A DNA stretch of 64,000 bases from Craspedostauros australis. Lineage: Eukaryota; Bacillariophyta; Bacillariophyceae; Mastogloiales; Achnanthaceae. The notes under the pieces were generated by a model. It was given only the letters and a program-made list of their open reading frames with translations, searched no databases and was not told the DNA's origin. Below, in pieces: positions 11,565 to 23,041 of this stretch. Both the position numbers and the translations under genes were made by a program. Every line of letters starts with the position of its first letter. Positions within the stretch are counted from its first letter, which is position 1. The DNA lies in the NCBI GenBank assembly GCA_026770025.1, contig JAMXDE010000021.1:248001-312000 (forward strand). Direction: 5' to 3'.

Positions 11565-11990
11565 GGAATAAGACTCATTTGGGATTTATTGATAGTGCAC
11601 AATTTGTTTTTTGGGATAAGACTCGTTTGGGCTCTATGGATAGTGCATAATTTGTTTCTTGGGATAAGACTCATTTGGGCTCTATGGATAGTGCATAATT
11701 TGTTTTTTGGGATAGGACTCATTTGGGCTTTATGGATAGTGCACAATTTGTTTTTTGGGATAGGGCTCATTTGGGCTCTATGGATAGTGCACAATTTGTT
11801 TTTTGGGATAGGGCTCATTCGGGCTTTATGGAAAGTGCACAATTTGTTTTTTGGGATAGGACTCATTTGGGCTCTATGGATAGTGCACAATTTGTTTTTT
11901 GGAATAAGACTCATTTGGGCTTTATGGAAAGTGCACAATTTGTTTTTTGGGATATGACTCATTCGGGCTTTATGGAAAGTGCACAAAGGG
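11565..11990 (+). repeat. Tandem array B, 48-bp unit, about 8.8 copies
   Basis: The unit runs from GCACAATTTGTTTTTTGGGA through TAAGACTCATTTGGGCTCTA to TGGATAGT. GCACAATTTG or GCATAATTTG recurs at 11597, 11645, 11693, 11741, 11789, 11837, 11885 and 11933, exactly 48 bp apart, with a final partial copy at 11981. The sequence is unrelated to array A although the period is identical. Open frames over it on both strands are produced by the period and are not annotated as genes. Confidence 0.92.
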
Positions 11991-11999
11991 AAGAAATGA

Positions 12000-12515
12000 A
12001 TCTGCATCTATTGGGATGAGCCTCATTTTGGCCTTAAGGATAGCGCATAAGGGTCAGAAACGCATCTGAATCTGTGCCATAGCCGCCGTTTTTGCCGTAT
12101 CGTTGGTGCATAAGGGCAGAACTGCACCTATTTCTGTGTGATAGGCACCGTTCCAACCATATAGATGGCGTTACAAGATCGAATCTGTGTCTGTGTGATA
12201 AACACTGTTTCAACCAAATGGAGTGCTTGCATAGATGAGCACGATTCTGTGTCAATGATTCATGCTGTTTCAACCCAATGAATAGCTAGTACGGATAAGG
12301 CTGAAAATTGTCATTGATAAAAGCCGTTTCTACGATTTGAAGGGGATAATGCTGAATATTTGTCATTGATAAAAGCTGTTTCAACGAATTGGAGGGCTTG
12401 CTTAGATGAGCACGCTTCTGTGTCAATGATTCATGCTGTTTCAACCCAATGAATAGCTAGTACAGATAAGGCTGAATATTTGTCATTGATAAAAGTTGCT
12501 TCAACAATGTTCGAG
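12000..12515 (+). repeat. Degenerate repeat zone downstream of array B
   Basis: Recurring motifs CTGTTTCAACC, TGTCAATGATTCATGCTG, TAGATGAGCACG and TGTCATTGATAAAAG. A block of roughly 105 bp beginning TAGATGAGCACG occurs at about 12232 and again at about 12403 with few differences. The zone looks like an older, decayed tandem array. Confidence 0.7.
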
Positions 12516-15505
12516 GAAGAAGAAAATGATCCGTGACAACTAACTCAAACAGAACAGCACACGAATGCTCTCATCAGCTAACGAATCACAGAGACAAAAA
12601 CAGTGTTCCTTGTGTTCTGCGAAATCGTGCAATGCAAGTGGTTCATGTGCGAAGCAGCAAGGAGGCGTAATCTGCTCCTCGACATGGCGACGTTGATACG
12701 CACAGCGAACACGGACACAGTGTAAAGTGCACAAAAGGAGCAACAGCGAAGAGCGAGAGGACACCGACCAAATTCTGCGGAAAAGCACCAATTATCCAAA
12801 AAAGAACGAAAATTATATATTATTCCGTCGAGGATAAGAACTAGGCGGAAACAAGTGATTTATGACTTAAGCGCTATGGAATAGAGCAAATTATTGCATT
12901 TTGAACTGCCCCCCATGGTGTTCTCTTCTCTCTTTTTGGCAATCCCTCCCATCCCTGGTTGTGTGTTCTGCGTGTTTTATTGCGTGGGTGGCCTCTTCGG
13001 ACGCGCGCAATCTGAGTGAACCTCTGCCTCTTGTTTTGGTGTCCTTGTGCTGCATTGACAACATCAACAAAGCAATTGGGTACAAAACGAAAACAGAGCA
13101 GCGCAAGGCGAAACATGCACAAGGCACAGGGGCGCACACCACAAGGACAGAAGCTGAGTGATGATGCCCTGTTGGGAATGGTGGCGACGTGACATGGTGT
13201 GACATCGCGTGGCGGGAGGCTATGCAGCATTCGATAACACGATTCATTTGTCAGCGTGTTTGCTTCTATTTCTCGTTGTTTCGCGACCACGAATTCGATT
13301 GTCGGTCCCAGCACCATCCTCAGTTCGCAATCGCCTGATGGGCACAAGAGAGTGGAACAGCTCGTGGTCGTCGTGTTCGGCGCTCGCAGGTGTCTTCGAG
13401 AGAGGGCTCCTTGCTCCTGTACCAATACTGCAAGGAAGAGACACATGGACTAATCGTGCTCCTCGTACGAGCGCCACCAACAATAGCAAAAACGATACCA
13501 ATGACGAGAGAGAGAGAAAGAGATGGAGAGCGAAGCAGAGCACTTTTTGTATCTTGCCTGTGGTGCCACGGTTTCATAGCTGCCTCTTCTGGTGTGCGGA
13601 CTGCACTCCATCTCTTTCCTTGCCCTCTCTGGCGTTTTCCGCATCCGACTGAGACGCGTCGCGTTGAACCGATGAACTCTGCGATCGAAGCGTTTCCACA
13701 TGGATCAAGTTGGGCCTGGTTATTCTGTTGCGTTCTTATCGTGCACTCGGCTGAAAGGCGACGCAGAGTGCCGTTCCATACCACACAGGCCCTGTAGAAC
13801 AGAGTGCGAGCTTGTGTGGAACAGACTCTCGCAATCTTACTTGTGGGTCGTGGAGCTAAGCAGCGTTTGCGGTCAGCAATGATAACCGCAGCCGCAACCG
13901 CAACCATGACTGAAGCCAACACTGCACAAGTCACAGCCTTGGTTGGGGCAAGGCACAAGTGCTCCTGCTTCGTCTAAGTCACACGGTACTCCTGTTCTAT
14001 TATTTATGATAAACATGAATATGGATATGATGATTCCAGTGGTGAATATGATATTAATTTTCGTCGCAGAAGACGTCGTCCCGGAGTCGTGGACAGAAGT
14101 GAAAAGCGACACATATTGGGTTCTGTGCAGTTTTGCAGTCATTTGGGCCTTGTCTTCACAACTTTCCTGCATGCAACCATCTCGGCTTTTTTGGTGCGGG
14201 GCGGAACAGAAACAAGGCGAAACACCTCAGACAAACGCCAAGGAAACGAGACAATCCGCAGTGGCGGGACACCACCCTCCCCCTTCTTGTGCGTTGACGT
14301 GGAGTGCCTCGTCAAAGGGCGCCCGATTCTTCCACCCTCAGCAAGGCCTCCGCAAGGCTGTTTCCCATTGAATCAGCTGACACAACCTTGGCTCAATCAT
14401 CTTCACGATCACCAACCAACATTCACAACATTCACTCCATCCACTCCATCAACACCTCAGTCACAATCTTGCCATACGGGTACAACCGACCTCCAAGGCA
14501 ACGTTCCATTCAGTTCAGATCGATTCAGTTGGGATCAGATCAGTTCCCCACCTGTTCTGCCATAATAATTCACTTCACGCAAGAGCCCTCAAGAGGACAC
14601 ACACCAAGCAATCAAGCAACCGAACAATCAAGCAACCAAGCAATCAATCACCCAAAACGAACTTGACGGCTTCGTGTTCTTATTGGCACCATACGCTTCC
14701 TCTTGCGATTGCCCGCTGCCCACTTCAGCATAGAACAGAACTGAATAGAGTACAGCAGATCGAAGCAGATCGAAACACAGCACACCACCAGCAGAGCAGA
14801 CCACCTGACTGCCTCCAACAGTACTCGACCCAACTCCACCCGCCACTTGGTTCCCATACTTCCCGACTGCAGCCCGATTCAACATCAGCATCGACTTTGA
14901 CTTTGACTTCGTGAGAAAAGCAAGATTAAAGTCCACCTCACCATCAACCCTATCTGCGATACACACAAGTGCGAAAGCGAGACACGTCCATCCGCTCATC
15001 CGATCTCCAGAAAGTGCACAGAGAAAAAACGGGTCGTGAAGAGAGGCATCAACCACTCCCGACTTTGATCTTGAGACTCGAGGCAACCTCGCTACCAGTT
15101 CACATCACCAGAGCAATCGCAACCACACAAGAAGGGGACAATCAAGACTCCTCTTTTTTCTTTGGGTCAGAACGTCGGCGTCTCCACCATCAGGCAATCA
15201 GCATCACGCACCAACACGGGGGCTTTTCTGCATTGCGACATTGACACTGCACAGCCATCATCGCCTTTGTCTGAAATCGAACAAGCAGCCGGCATCTCTC
15301 GCACAGCACCTGCAGTTACCACGACTGTGCCGTACTCGTAGTAGCGCAACCGCCATTCCTGCAGTCCCAGCAACAACAAACAAACCAGAACAGAACCGCC
15401 GCAACCCGAGCTCATCCTCGTTTTCTGTGTTCAGCGACATTCCTCACATCGACATTCCCCACATCGACTTCAGCACAGACTTCAGCACAAATAAAAAACA
15501 TTGCC
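12516..15505. other. Three-kilobase stretch without a supportable gene; 3' part is the HD-gene 5' flank
   Basis: Open frames of up to 212 codons (for example on the minus strand at 13.3-13.96 kb) lack recognisable domains and overlap others. From about 14.36 kb the plus strand becomes rich in short CAACAC/CATCAC motifs and poor in G, a pyrimidine/adenine-rich composition that continues to the ATG at 15506 and is consistent with a promoter and 5' UTR. No further feature is seen. Confidence 0.4.
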
Positions 15506-17008
15506 ATGACCGCATCGACCATCATCATGAACAGCGCCACCGCAACGAGCACAGCCACGACCACCACCGAAACTCACAAGAGCGCGGGCATGGACGCTGC
15601 GGTGGACACCAACCAGGAGCTCTCCTCCTACTTCCCAAATGACTTCGTTCTGGGCCTGATACCCAAGGAGAAGCACTTCGACAGGCTCGCCTCCATGCTG
15701 CGCTCCACCCTCGATAGGCTGCGCACCACGCGCCCGCTCGACGATGACAGGATCGAGACCATGACGAGCCTTATCTACACCTCCATGACGACGAGGGGCC
15801 GCGTCTACCATTCCATGCAGCACGTCTTCGACATCTCCAAGGAGATGGACGACGCCGAGGTTGTGCTGTCAGCGCTCTTCCACGACGTCATCTACTACAC
15901 CATCGACAAGCACTTTTCACCACAGCAGGACGAGATCCTCAGGGATTGCCTCGACCCGCCAAGGGAGGGCGACCTCTACCCCATCCTCTCAGAACGCGTC
16001 ATGGACGAGCCGGTCTCGGCCATGGTCGTCAACATGTACGGCTTCCAGGTCGGCGCTGCGCTGCCAAAGTTCGGCACCAACGAGTTCCTCTCGGCCATGG
16101 TGGCCGTGCTCGTGCTCAAGGACTTCCTGCACTGGGACCATCTGGTGCGCATCGCGGCCTGCATCGAGGCCACCATCCCATTCCGGGGCACTGACGCCAA
16201 CGGCAAGAACCCCATGGACAGACTCTACGACCGCCTGCTCCCGATATGCGAGGGCAAGTCCCAGGAATGGATCGTCGCCACCGTCGAGAAGGGCGTGACC
16301 ACGGCCAACTGGGATCTGGGCTCGTTCAACACCGAGGATCGCGACTACTTCCTCGACAGCACATGGAAGCTCATGCCGGAGGGCCGACCCGCCCTCATGC
16401 GCGAGGACTGCCCCATGAGCGAGTACATCGAGGAGTTCAAGTCGCTCCTCGTCCGCAGCCGCAAAATGCCCGTCCCCATCATCTTCCAGTGCTTCCGCAA
16501 TTTCCCAACGTCAGAAGAGATGGACGCCAAGCGAAGGATGACGTACGCGAACCTAGACTTTGTCTGCGACTACGGCAAGGTCCGGCTGCTGCAGCTGCTG
16601 GTCCTCAGGGACTTCGCAGAGCTGATGGGGGAGAACGCAGCCACCCTTCCCATGAGACCGCTCCTGCGCATGGACATACCCGTGTCGAGGGAGAGCATCA
16701 ACGAGGCCTCGCTGTCGCCGACCGAGAAGGAGATCCGATCGCTGCTCGCCAAGGGCCGGCGGACGAACTTCTCCTGGGATCCAGCATGCTCGGACCTCGC
16801 CGTGCTGCTGTTTGATGCCCTCGGCACCGACGGCGTCTCAAGAGCGTTGGATCTTGCCAACGCCCAGCAGCCCGACAGCCAGGATCTGCTCAAGTCCCTG
16901 CCTTCCGGGCTCGTGACGACGCTTGCGGTCCGCCTTGGTTCCGTGTTGCCTGACCGGGTTGAGGGCATCATGAAAGTGCCAGAGAAATTGGGGATTCTCG
17001 CACAGTAA
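15506..17008 (+). CDS. HD-domain metal-dependent phosphohydrolase-like protein (500 aa)
   Basis: Single exon from ATG at 15506 (context TTGCCATGA) to TAA. An HD-superfamily signature is visible: YHSMQHVFD (His102, His106), then ALFHDVIYY (His126-Asp127), the H...HD arrangement that binds metal in predicted phosphohydrolases. The sequence around it (RVYHSMQHV, LSALFHDVIYYT) resembles bacterial predicted HD phosphohydrolases that have no proven substrate. The remaining 350 residues contain no domain I recognise; a PVPIIFQCFRNF segment and a helical C-terminus are predicted soluble. There is no membrane span. GC content is clearly higher than in the flanks, with strong C/G third positions, typical of a well-expressed gene. 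It converges with RAD54. The substrate is unknown. Confidence 0.85.
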   Translation: MTASTIIMNSATATSTATTTTETHKSAGMDAAVDTNQELSSYFPNDFVLGLIPKEKHFDRLASMLRSTLDRLRTTRPLDDDRIETMTSLIYTSMTTRGRVYHSMQHVFDISKEMDDAEVVLSALFHDVIYYTIDKHFSPQQDEILRDCLDPPREGDLYPILSERVMDEPVSAMVVNMYGFQVGAALPKFGTNEFLSAMVAVLVLKDFLHWDHLVRIAACIEATIPFRGTDANGKNPMDRLYDRLLPICEGKSQEWIVATVEKGVTTANWDLGSFNTEDRDYFLDSTWKLMPEGRPALMREDCPMSEYIEEFKSLLVRSRKMPVPIIFQCFRNFPTSEEMDAKRRMTYANLDFVCDYGKVRLLQLLVLRDFAELMGENAATLPMRPLLRMDIPVSRESINEASLSPTEKEIRSLLAKGRRTNFSWDPACSDLAVLLFDALGTDGVSRALDLANAQQPDSQDLLKSLPSGLVTTLAVRLGSVLPDRVEGIMKVPEKLGILAQ

Positions 17009-18135
17009 CAACCAAACAGCAAGAGCAGCGGCAGAAGCAGAAGCAGCGACAAGCACAACAGGGATACCAAGACATGACAGCGCAGCACACGCACAAGGGC
17101 AACAAAAGCACAGCACAGCACACAACGATGCACAGCGTGGCACGGCGCAACACACGCACAGAGCAACGACACTGTTGACATGGTACGAGTACAGAAGAAC
17201 GGAACATACGAAGAGTGGCATGAGACCATCGGGACGACAGATCATTCCATCTGTGAGATGACGAAGGCCCATGAACCAGCCAAGAAAGGAGTCAACTAGT
17301 GAGGACATCAAACGGATACATCGATTACAATAATAATAATAAAGACGAAACAAACACAAAGATCCATCATCTTCTTCAGTGTCGTACTTATACTCACGTG
17401 TTCTTGATGGATGCGCTCGTACTCGTATCGTGGGCGAGTTTGTCCTCTATCAAAGGATTGTTGCGGATTGCGAGTGCGATTTTCGATTTCTTTTGTCCAT
17501 GTCATGCCGCCGGGTCATGGCAACGCAGTTGCGACCGACGAACAACTTAACAAACACTCAAGACATCAAACATCAACATCACCACGAACCGGGCATAGAG
17601 TGCTGTGTTGAAGATCGTCTACTTCTCTTCTTGGTTGGAATGTACCCTTCTGCGCACGCTGTTCGTGTGAAGAGGTCATCGTACGTCAGCCACAACTCCC
17701 TTCATTTCGCTCAGATCTGTCCACCTCTGCCGATACATTGGGCGTTTTTTGTCACTACGACCACCCCTTCACAGGCACAATCGGACTTGGATGCTGCGAG
17801 CCACGCGTGATACACGCCTCCGCATCGTCATCGTCTCTCTCTGTCTTCGCGACATGGTGCAACGGATAATAGAATAAAGCTGTGCTAAAATGGATCTCTA
17901 CGTTATGGAATGCAATACTATGTGGGTGTTCGTGCATGGAGTGGACTGTGTTATTGCTTTGCTGCACCACACATGCTAGTAGTTGAGTGACTTGCTATGT
18001 GTCACAGAAGAGACTCTGGGGACGAGCAGCACGTGCCTTTGGTATAGGCAGTCTTGTTGCTCGCATAAATAGTATTCTGCGAGAGAAGGCAAAGAAAGAT
18101 GGTGCCGTGATGTTTCGTCATGGTGGTAGATGGCC
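17009..18135. other. Convergent intergenic region, HD gene / RAD54
   Basis: Holds the 3' ends of both convergent genes. An AATAAA hexamer occurs at 17338-17343, far (about 330 bp) from the HD-gene stop. No gene is supported. Confidence 0.5.
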
Positions 18136-21100
18136 TCATGTCTTGCGACTTCGCCTCCTTGGTTTCGCTTTGCCGCAGGCTCCGCATTTGCGGGCTGACA
18201 GCTCGTTGACGAAGGTGCACTTGGGACAGTCCCATGTCGATCCATCATCCTGGCTTGGCAACAAGGATCCGTCCGCCGTTCCCGAAGAAAGAGATTGGCT
18301 GTTGGATATCGTCGTTTCCTGAGTGGAGCCATCGTGATTCTTCGCTGTCATTGCGGGATCTTGGCCGCCATCGTTGTCGTCTTCGTCTTCTTCGTCATCC
18401 ATGCCGTCGCCCTCTTCTTCCTCCTCCACCACATCCATGTCATCATCGTCATCGTCGTCATCCTCCTCCTCCACTTCTTGGTCATCACCATCATCGTCAT
18501 CGCCGTCCTCTTCGATGAAGTCCTTCAGGTCCTCACCGTCGTCATCGTCATCCTCTTCCTCATCATCGGATGCGTCGTGCATGGATGTTTTCGATTTGGA
18601 CTTCTTTCCACCCTTGCTCTTGCTCTTGATCTTGTTCTTGCTTTTGGATTGCGCAGTTTCGTCGCCATCGTGGCCACCATTGCTGTCACCATCCGCATCG
18701 GCCATGTCGTTTTCGTCGTTTTCATCGTCGAGCTCCTCGATCGTCTCCATCTCCTCCAGCGCCTTGCGCTCTTCCTCTTCCTGCTGCCGTTGCTGGATCA
18801 AAGACCACGTGACTTCGAGGCCGAACACGAACGACACGGCATCGGTGCCACGCATGGCGGCGCGGAACACAGGGTCGTCGACGGTGTCGGAGGTGTGGTG
18901 ATGGGACCATGATCTCATGTTCTCCTCATCGGGCATGCCGATCTGTTCCTGGTAGTCATCGCCACGTTCGTTCTGGATGGCCACGCACTGGTTCATCATA
19001 TCGTCGTGATCGTCACCTTCCCCGGCGCCATGCTTGACAAGAGCCTCATCGTCATCGCCCCTCATGGTCATGAGGACGGGAACGAGCTCCGTCCAACGCG
19101 TCACCCACCAGCTCTGCAGCTTGCGGGCAGCGTCGGCGATGGGATCGCCCGGCGACCACACTCTCATGACGTTGGAGAATATGCGGTTGACGTCCTTGGC
19201 CAGGCCGGAGATGTTCTTGTACGATGCCGCTTGGCCTTCCACCATGCCAAGCCGCGTTTGCACGACCAGCAGATCCATCGGTTGCTTGACGATCTTCTCG
19301 TACTTCTCCTTAGTGACGTCGTGCTCTTCAGGATCGAGGTGCTTCTTGAAGAACTCGGCATCCTCCTGCTCCAGCATCTCCTCCACCAGCTTCGCGCAGC
19401 AAGCCAGCTTCTTCGGCAGCGCCTTCATGTCTTCGGCCTCGGCGTTGTCCGTGATGATCTTGCATCGTTTGCACTTGAGCTTGTCGTGGGTGTCCGACGG
19501 CGTTCCGTGCCGCAGCTTGAACAGATTCCTCAAATCCTTCGTGCTGAGGGCGTTGACCTGCTGCTTGTCATCGACGACGGACTGCAGGCCTTCCTTCGAC
19601 AGCTGGCGCTGGAAGATCTTCTCCTCCACCGTCCCCGTTGCCAGGAAGCGGTAGGTGAAGCACCGCTTCTTCTGTCCGTCGCGCCAGCACCGTGCCGCGG
19701 CCTGCTTGTCGACGGCGGGATTCCAGTCGGGATCGAAGAGCACCAGCCGATTGCCACCGATGAGATTCAACCCGCAGCCGCCGGCCTTGCTGGAGAGCAG
19801 GAAGGCGACGAGGGGGCTCGTGGGATCGTTGAACTCGTCGACCATCTTCTGGCGCTTCTTCATCGAGATGCTGCCATCCAGGCGGCAGAAGCCCCACGAG
19901 TTCTGCCGGCACATGCGGCCGATGAGATCGAGGGACTGCGTGTAGTTCGACACGATGACGATCTTGTCGTTGCCGTTGCCTGGCCTCCGCATCTCTCTCA
20001 TGAGACGGAACAGGACATACATCTTGCCGCTCCATTCCGGATGCACCGGCTCGTTGTGACCGCGGCCGCCGCCGCCCTCCGAGAACGGCAGGAACTTGCT
20101 GACGCCGTCGGCTCCTGGCGCTGCCGATGGCTTGTCGTCGTCATCCGTGTACCGCACGTTCCTCGAGGCAGCGCGTCTCCCCGACGACTTGGTCGACTTG
20201 GTGCTGTGCCCTTGCTCTTCGTCGGCGATCAGCTTGGGGTGGTTGCACAGCTTCATCAGCATCTGGATCGATCCCAGACAGTTGACCTGCTTGCCATCCA
20301 GCACATGCTGCATGGCCTTGCTGTTGACCAGGTGTTGGTACATGTTCTGCTGGATCTCCGTGAGGTTGCAGCACACCACCTGTACCAGCTTGGGCGGCAA
20401 GTGCTGGGCGTTGAGCGTGTTCACCCGACGCAGGATGAACTCGTTGACGGTGGAGCTCATCTCCTCCTGCACCTCGCACATGCGCTTCTTCTGCGCTTCG
20501 GTGGCATCCGGCTCGCGGCCGCGCAGGATGGGGAACAGGACGCTCTTGCGGAACTCCTCCTGCGTGCCGAGGATGCCAGGGTTGGTGAAGTCCACCATGG
20601 CGTAGAACTCCTGCAGGTCGTTTTGCATGGGCGTTCCTGTGAGCAGCACTCGCCGCTTGACGGGCAGCGAGTTCAACGCTCGCGATGTCTGGTTGTCCTT
20701 GTTCTTCAGTCGGTGGGCCTCGTCGCAGACCAGCAGGTCGCAGCAGTTGTCCTTCTTGAGCAGCCGCTTGACGTGAGTTCGGAGGCATTCGTAGCTGCAG
20801 ATGAGGATGTTGAAGAGTTTCGTGTTGACGAAGGCGTCGAGGTCCTTCTCGACCTTCTTGCGATCTGCTTCCGCCAGCGCTAAAGACTTCACACCGCGTG
20901 GGCCCAGCCACTTGACGAACTCGTTGTCCCAATTCTTGACCAGGGAACAGGGGCAGACGACGATGACGCGCTTGGCTGTCGCGGAGCCGTTGCTCATGAT
21001 GCCGGTCTGCAGCAGGGTGTAGATGAGGGCGACGGACTGCAGGGTCTTGCCCAACCCCATGTCATCGGCGAGGATGCATCCCTGGCCTTTGAAATCGCGA

Positions 21101-22062
21101 AGTCCCATGACGCACTCGTACATGAACTTGACACCCTCGCGCTGATGGGGCCGCAGCCACTTGGCCAGGACGGGTGGCACGTAGACATCGTGTTTGGTGT
21201 AGCTGGACAGCTTGGCTGGTTGCAACACCGACACCGTCTCCTCGATTCCGTACTCATCCGTCCGCGCTTCCATCACGCTGTCATGAACCATGAATGTGAA
21301 TGTGTGGCGTGACGTGCATGTGTGCGTGGATGTGTATTGATATGTACATGAGTACGGCCGAATGGAGACATTGCATGGAAAGATAGAAGCAAGGAGAGAC
21401 AACGTGAGTTCCAGTTGGAGTTCTAGTCCGAGCCCGAGTAAGAGAACCAGTAAGTGCAGAAGTGCGCAAGTGCAGAACCCATCATGTGTGGCATGGAACC
21501 AAGCCTTCCCAGAACACTGGACTCTCGAAGCATAATACGCAGTTTGAAAAACTCACAGTCGCGATGGCAATCCCTTGAGTTCGCCACCTTGATGGGGACT
21601 CTGCCACACCATCAATGGATCGAAGGGACGGTCCTCTTCCTTCTCGTCTTCCGATTGCTCCGAGTCGCTGCCCTCGCCATCACCGTCGCCATGATCTTGC
21701 CTCCTGCCCGTTGGCATGAAGTGCAGCCCCTTGCCGGCCCTGGCCAACAACCGCGCCATGCCGTCATGCCGCGCACGCGTCCCCAAGCTGCTTCGTTTCA
21801 GCGCCGCATCCGCGTTCTTGCCATAGGCACGGCGTTTCATCATGGGGCGCTGAAACTTCTTCTGGTACAGATTCGTGCTGACGGTCAGCCCCGACATGAT
21901 GGGCGCTCGTGTCACGCGCACCACCTTGCCCGGCGAGAACAGGCTGTTCTTCACGGGACGGCGTGGTTTGCGACATATCTTGACTGGTGTTTGGAATCCG
22001 CAAACTCTGCGTCCGTTGGTTCCAAACGACGACGGCTTCCTCGTGCTGCCCTTGATCATCAT
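18136..22062 (-). CDS. RAD54: RAD54-family DNA translocase with added bromodomain-like segment and RanBP2 zinc finger; two exons
   Basis: Spliced as complement(join(18136..21277, 21557..22062)), 1215 aa. The intron (21278-21556, 279 nt) has donor GTGAGT and acceptor ACAG and keeps frame. Rad54 is a Swi2/Snf2 ATPase that remodels DNA and stimulates Rad51 strand exchange in the nucleus. Visible motifs: LRPHQREGVKF; Walker A DDMGLGKT near residues 240-247; DEAH at 354-357; LTGTPMQND; SSKAGGCGLNLIGGNR; the Rad54-typical WRDGQKK; and SDTHDKLKCKRC, which matches the Rad54 C-terminal zinc region. After this, residues about 792-902 look like a bromodomain (FFKKHLDP, KQPMDL, KDVNRIFSNV). The Rad54-like FVF segment follows, then a long Asp/Glu tract and a terminal zinc finger (WDCPKCTF, CGACGKAK). 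Exon 1 is basic and carries the N-terminal recombination part. The long antisense frame at 19.0-20.9 kb is a shadow. Confidence 0.93.
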
Positions 22063-22924
22063 CTTGGCTGTTTGTATGGCAGTGTGCTATAGTCTGGTGT
22101 GTGCACTTGTAGTGTCTGTAGTTGGTGCTCTCGTTTCCTTCCCTTCCCTTTCCTTCCTTTCGTTCGTTTTTCGACTTCCTGGCTTGACGCTGTCTCTTCG
22201 TGCAGCGTGGATTGCTGTGTGCTCGTATCCTCCTGTTCCGTCGTTTCGCACAACAACCAAATGGATGTCTTGTCTTGTCTTGTGTTGCGTTGGTTTTGTG
22301 AGCGAATTCCAATGCGCTCTCTTGTTCTTGGTGCCGTTCTTTCGTCTCTCTCTTCTTCAAATCGCTTCAAGCTGCCTCCGATGGGTCCGACTCTGTCAGC
22401 GCTTCAGCTTGTCGTTCGTCCAATGTCCCAAACAATGGAGAATGGTGGTTGGGCCATGCGAGTGCTTCGTTTGCTGTGTTGGTCTTCCCTTTCTCACTCC
22501 GACTGTGTTGGTGTCATGTTTTGGCGTTTGCGGTTGTGCCTCTCTTCTTGCTTGGTGATTTGCCGCCGATGTTGCCGCCATGGTCGTCCAAAATGCAAAA
22601 CGACCCCACGGTGTTCTTCGTGGCCTCTCCGTCGTGTTACTCTACGCGCAAACAACAACAACAAAAGCGTCGCCACCACAAGAACACGCGCAGAACTCCA
22701 ACAGAATTGTCCGCCCGTGACGTGGATTCAGTACTGCAAATCGTCGCACAAAATGAAGACGAAGTGGCATCAACTTTTGAATCAACTCGAATCCGATCAT
22801 TCGACTCGCATTGTGTTGTCGAGCTGTCATTAAACGGACAAATTCACGGACACTCCATTGCTTTCAAAAACAACGTCAATATAACGTTAATGGCATCTGA
22901 CCGTGTGGATCGCCATTTCAAGAC
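22063..22924. other. Intergenic, RAD54 upstream flank to transposon
   Basis: Presumed RAD54 promoter on the minus strand. Plus-strand frames here are G/T-rich and lack convincing ATG starts. One of them (22449-22934, TTG start) ends inside the transposon LTR. Confidence 0.45.
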
Positions 22925-22929
22925 GAAAT
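22925..22929 (+). repeat. Target site duplication GAAAT, left copy
   Basis: GAAAT directly precedes the TG of the left LTR and is repeated directly after the CA of the right LTR. Confidence 0.95.
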
Positions 22930-23041
22930 TGTGATAATCCCTTGCACAAAAGAAGAAGGAACCGAATTTATGAGGTTACCTTGTGTGTGTGTGTCATTGT
23001 TCCTCCACCCACATGGAAGGACAGAAGGACAGACGCTGACA
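22930..23041 (-). repeat. 3' LTR (112 bp)
   Basis: Starts TGTGATAATCC and ends GACGCTGACA on the plus strand. By eye it matches 30164-30275 over all 112 bases. It contains a short GT run. Confidence 0.95.

Noticed and set aside
11528-12007. 159-codon and 122-codon repeat proteins on opposite strands
   Set aside because: Same artefact of the second 48-bp array.
13320-13958. 212-codon minus-strand frame with a hydrophobic N-terminus
   Set aside because: No domain, overlaps several other frames of similar quality, and no conserved pattern.
19006-20883. 625-codon plus-strand open frame
   Set aside because: It is antisense to the RAD54 ATPase core, which has unmistakable family motifs; the frame follows from GC-rich codon structure.
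21278-21402. N-terminal extension of the RAD54 large exon
   Set aside because: This part lies in the inferred intron; splicing to 21557-22062 gives a continuous Rad54 N-terminus with canonical donor GTGAGT.
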